A DNA stretch of 64,000 nucleotides from Leptospira kobayashii (GTDB lineage Bacteria > Spirochaetota > Leptospiria > Leptospirales > Leptospiraceae), in NCBI RefSeq assembly GCF_003114835.2, contig NZ_AP025028.1:3872001-3936000 (forward strand). Reading direction: 5' to 3'. The notes under the pieces were generated by a model that saw only the letters and a program-made list of their open reading frames with translations, was not told where the DNA came from and searched no databases. Positions 63,481-64,000 of this stretch are shown piece by piece (the stretch's first letter is position 1; each line of letters begins with the position of its first letter). Made by a program: the position numbers and the translations under genes.

Positions 63481-64000
63481 TTATTTTTTAGAACTGGCCA
63501 GCTCCTCACCTGATTCTTCCATAATGCCCGCAATCGAAATCAATGACAAAGGATCGATTAGGGTATTGGCAATTTTAGCACCTAAATGCAAATGAGGGCC
63601 GGTAGACATTCCCGTAGAACCTACTTTTCCAATCACTTGTCCTTTTTTAACCTTATCACCCACCTTCACTAACATTTCACTCTGATGCATATAGAAAGTG
63701 AAGATCTTATTTCCATGATCCAGAATTGTAAAATTTCCTTCATAATACATCGGCCGGGCAAGGACCACGGTTCCGTCCTGTATTGCCAAGATAGGAGTTC
63801 CCGATTTACCTCGGAAATCCACGCCACCATGTGGTTTTCCCTTTTTCTTGTTATAATCCCGTCTAACATAGAATTTACTGGTAATATGAATTCGTTCCAA
63901 AGGTAATTTGAAATTATCATTGAACTGCAAGCCGGATTCTTTTGCAAAAGCAACTTCTTTTGCTTTCGAACATTCTTTTATGAATTCCAACGTTTCTTTG
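63481..64000 (-). CDS. M23-family peptidase, N-terminus cut off by window edge
   Basis: The visible 173 codons have no stop before the window edge, so the true start lies beyond 64000. The zinc motifs HGGVDFRG (HxxxD) and HLHLG (HxH), flanked by GTPILAIQDGTVVLARP and VKVGDKVKKGQVIGKVGSTGMSTGPHLHLG, identify a LytM/M23 peptidase, which cuts peptide cross-links in peptidoglycan. The C-terminus is polar (SGEELASSKK). The missing N-terminal part probably holds the signal peptide. Confidence 0.9.
   Translation of the reverse strand, partial: KETLEFIKECSKAKEVAFAKESGLQFNDNFKLPLERIHITSKFYVRRDYNKKKGKPHGGVDFRGKSGTPILAIQDGTVVLARPMYYEGNFTILDHGNKIFTFYMHQSEMLVKVGDKVKKGQVIGKVGSTGMSTGPHLHLGAKIANTLIDPLSLISIAGIMEESGEELASSKK

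Overview
The window looks like a chromosomal segment of a spirochaete of the genus Leptospira or a close relative. The evidence is moderately AT-rich DNA, many short signal peptides ending in relaxed spirochaete-type lipoboxes, the hrcA-grpE-dnaK-dnaJ order behind a perfect CIRCE element, a lone fliG, a Gfo/Idh/MocA oxidoreductase resembling GnnA of lipid A synthesis, and a protein resembling the Leptospira-specific DUF1564 family. There are no rRNA genes, complete tRNA genes, CRISPR arrays or intact insertion sequences. About 60 protein genes are densely packed, with many start/stop overlaps.

Layout. 1-2.5 kb: a truncated beta-helix surface lipoprotein, then the only gene-poor stretch, which holds a GC-rich palindromic repeat and a tRNA-3'-end-like fragment. 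2.5-5.9 kb: mltG, a uracil-DNA glycosylase-like gene, murB and an ArsC/Spx-like gene. 5.95-15.05 kb: a five-gene operon of circularly permuted ATP-grasp, alpha-E, transglutaminase/DUF2126, ATP-grasp::alpha-E fusion and transglutaminase proteins, probably making or processing an unknown peptide; this is the most interesting system here. 15.3-22.4 kb: heat-shock operon hrcA-grpE-dnaK-dnaJ running on into a sugar-nucleotide-type dehydrogenase, algH and an SDR gene. 22.5-27.1 kb: two small regulons, MarR/GNAT/thiolase and HxlR/MaoC/MFS, each with a shared palindromic operator visible in the DNA. 27.1-34 kb: a PAS-GGDEF cyclase overlapping a DUF2961 (GH172-type) gene, then a GlnD-like uridylyltransferase followed by a GH13 alpha-glucosidase.

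34-45.2 kb: a lipoprotein with duplicated FN3-like repeats, thiolase plus DUF35 partner, a short nuoG with nuoI, aroC with a response regulator, and a plus-strand operon of TonB-like protein, NusG paralogue, kdsD and aroD. 45.1-54.7 kb: envelope genes: a TPR protein, a GMC oxidoreductase with its small subunit, a double-amidase lipoprotein, an M1 aminopeptidase lipoprotein, two TRL-like lipoproteins and a GDPD lipoprotein. 54.7-58.3 kb: fliG, a DUF1564-like gene and a TetR/metallo-beta-lactamase-fold pair with an LmrA/YxaF-type operator. 58.3-64 kb: small hypothetical genes, a 7TM histidine kinase with its NarL-type regulator, two membrane proteins whose divergent start codons overlap, and a truncated M23 peptidase.

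Three GC-rich palindromic islands (about 2.41-2.49, 54.76-54.87 and 58.24-58.28 kb) lie just downstream of gene 3' ends and look like members of one dispersed REP-like repeat family. All functions are inferred from recognisable motifs and general family knowledge; no database search was run.
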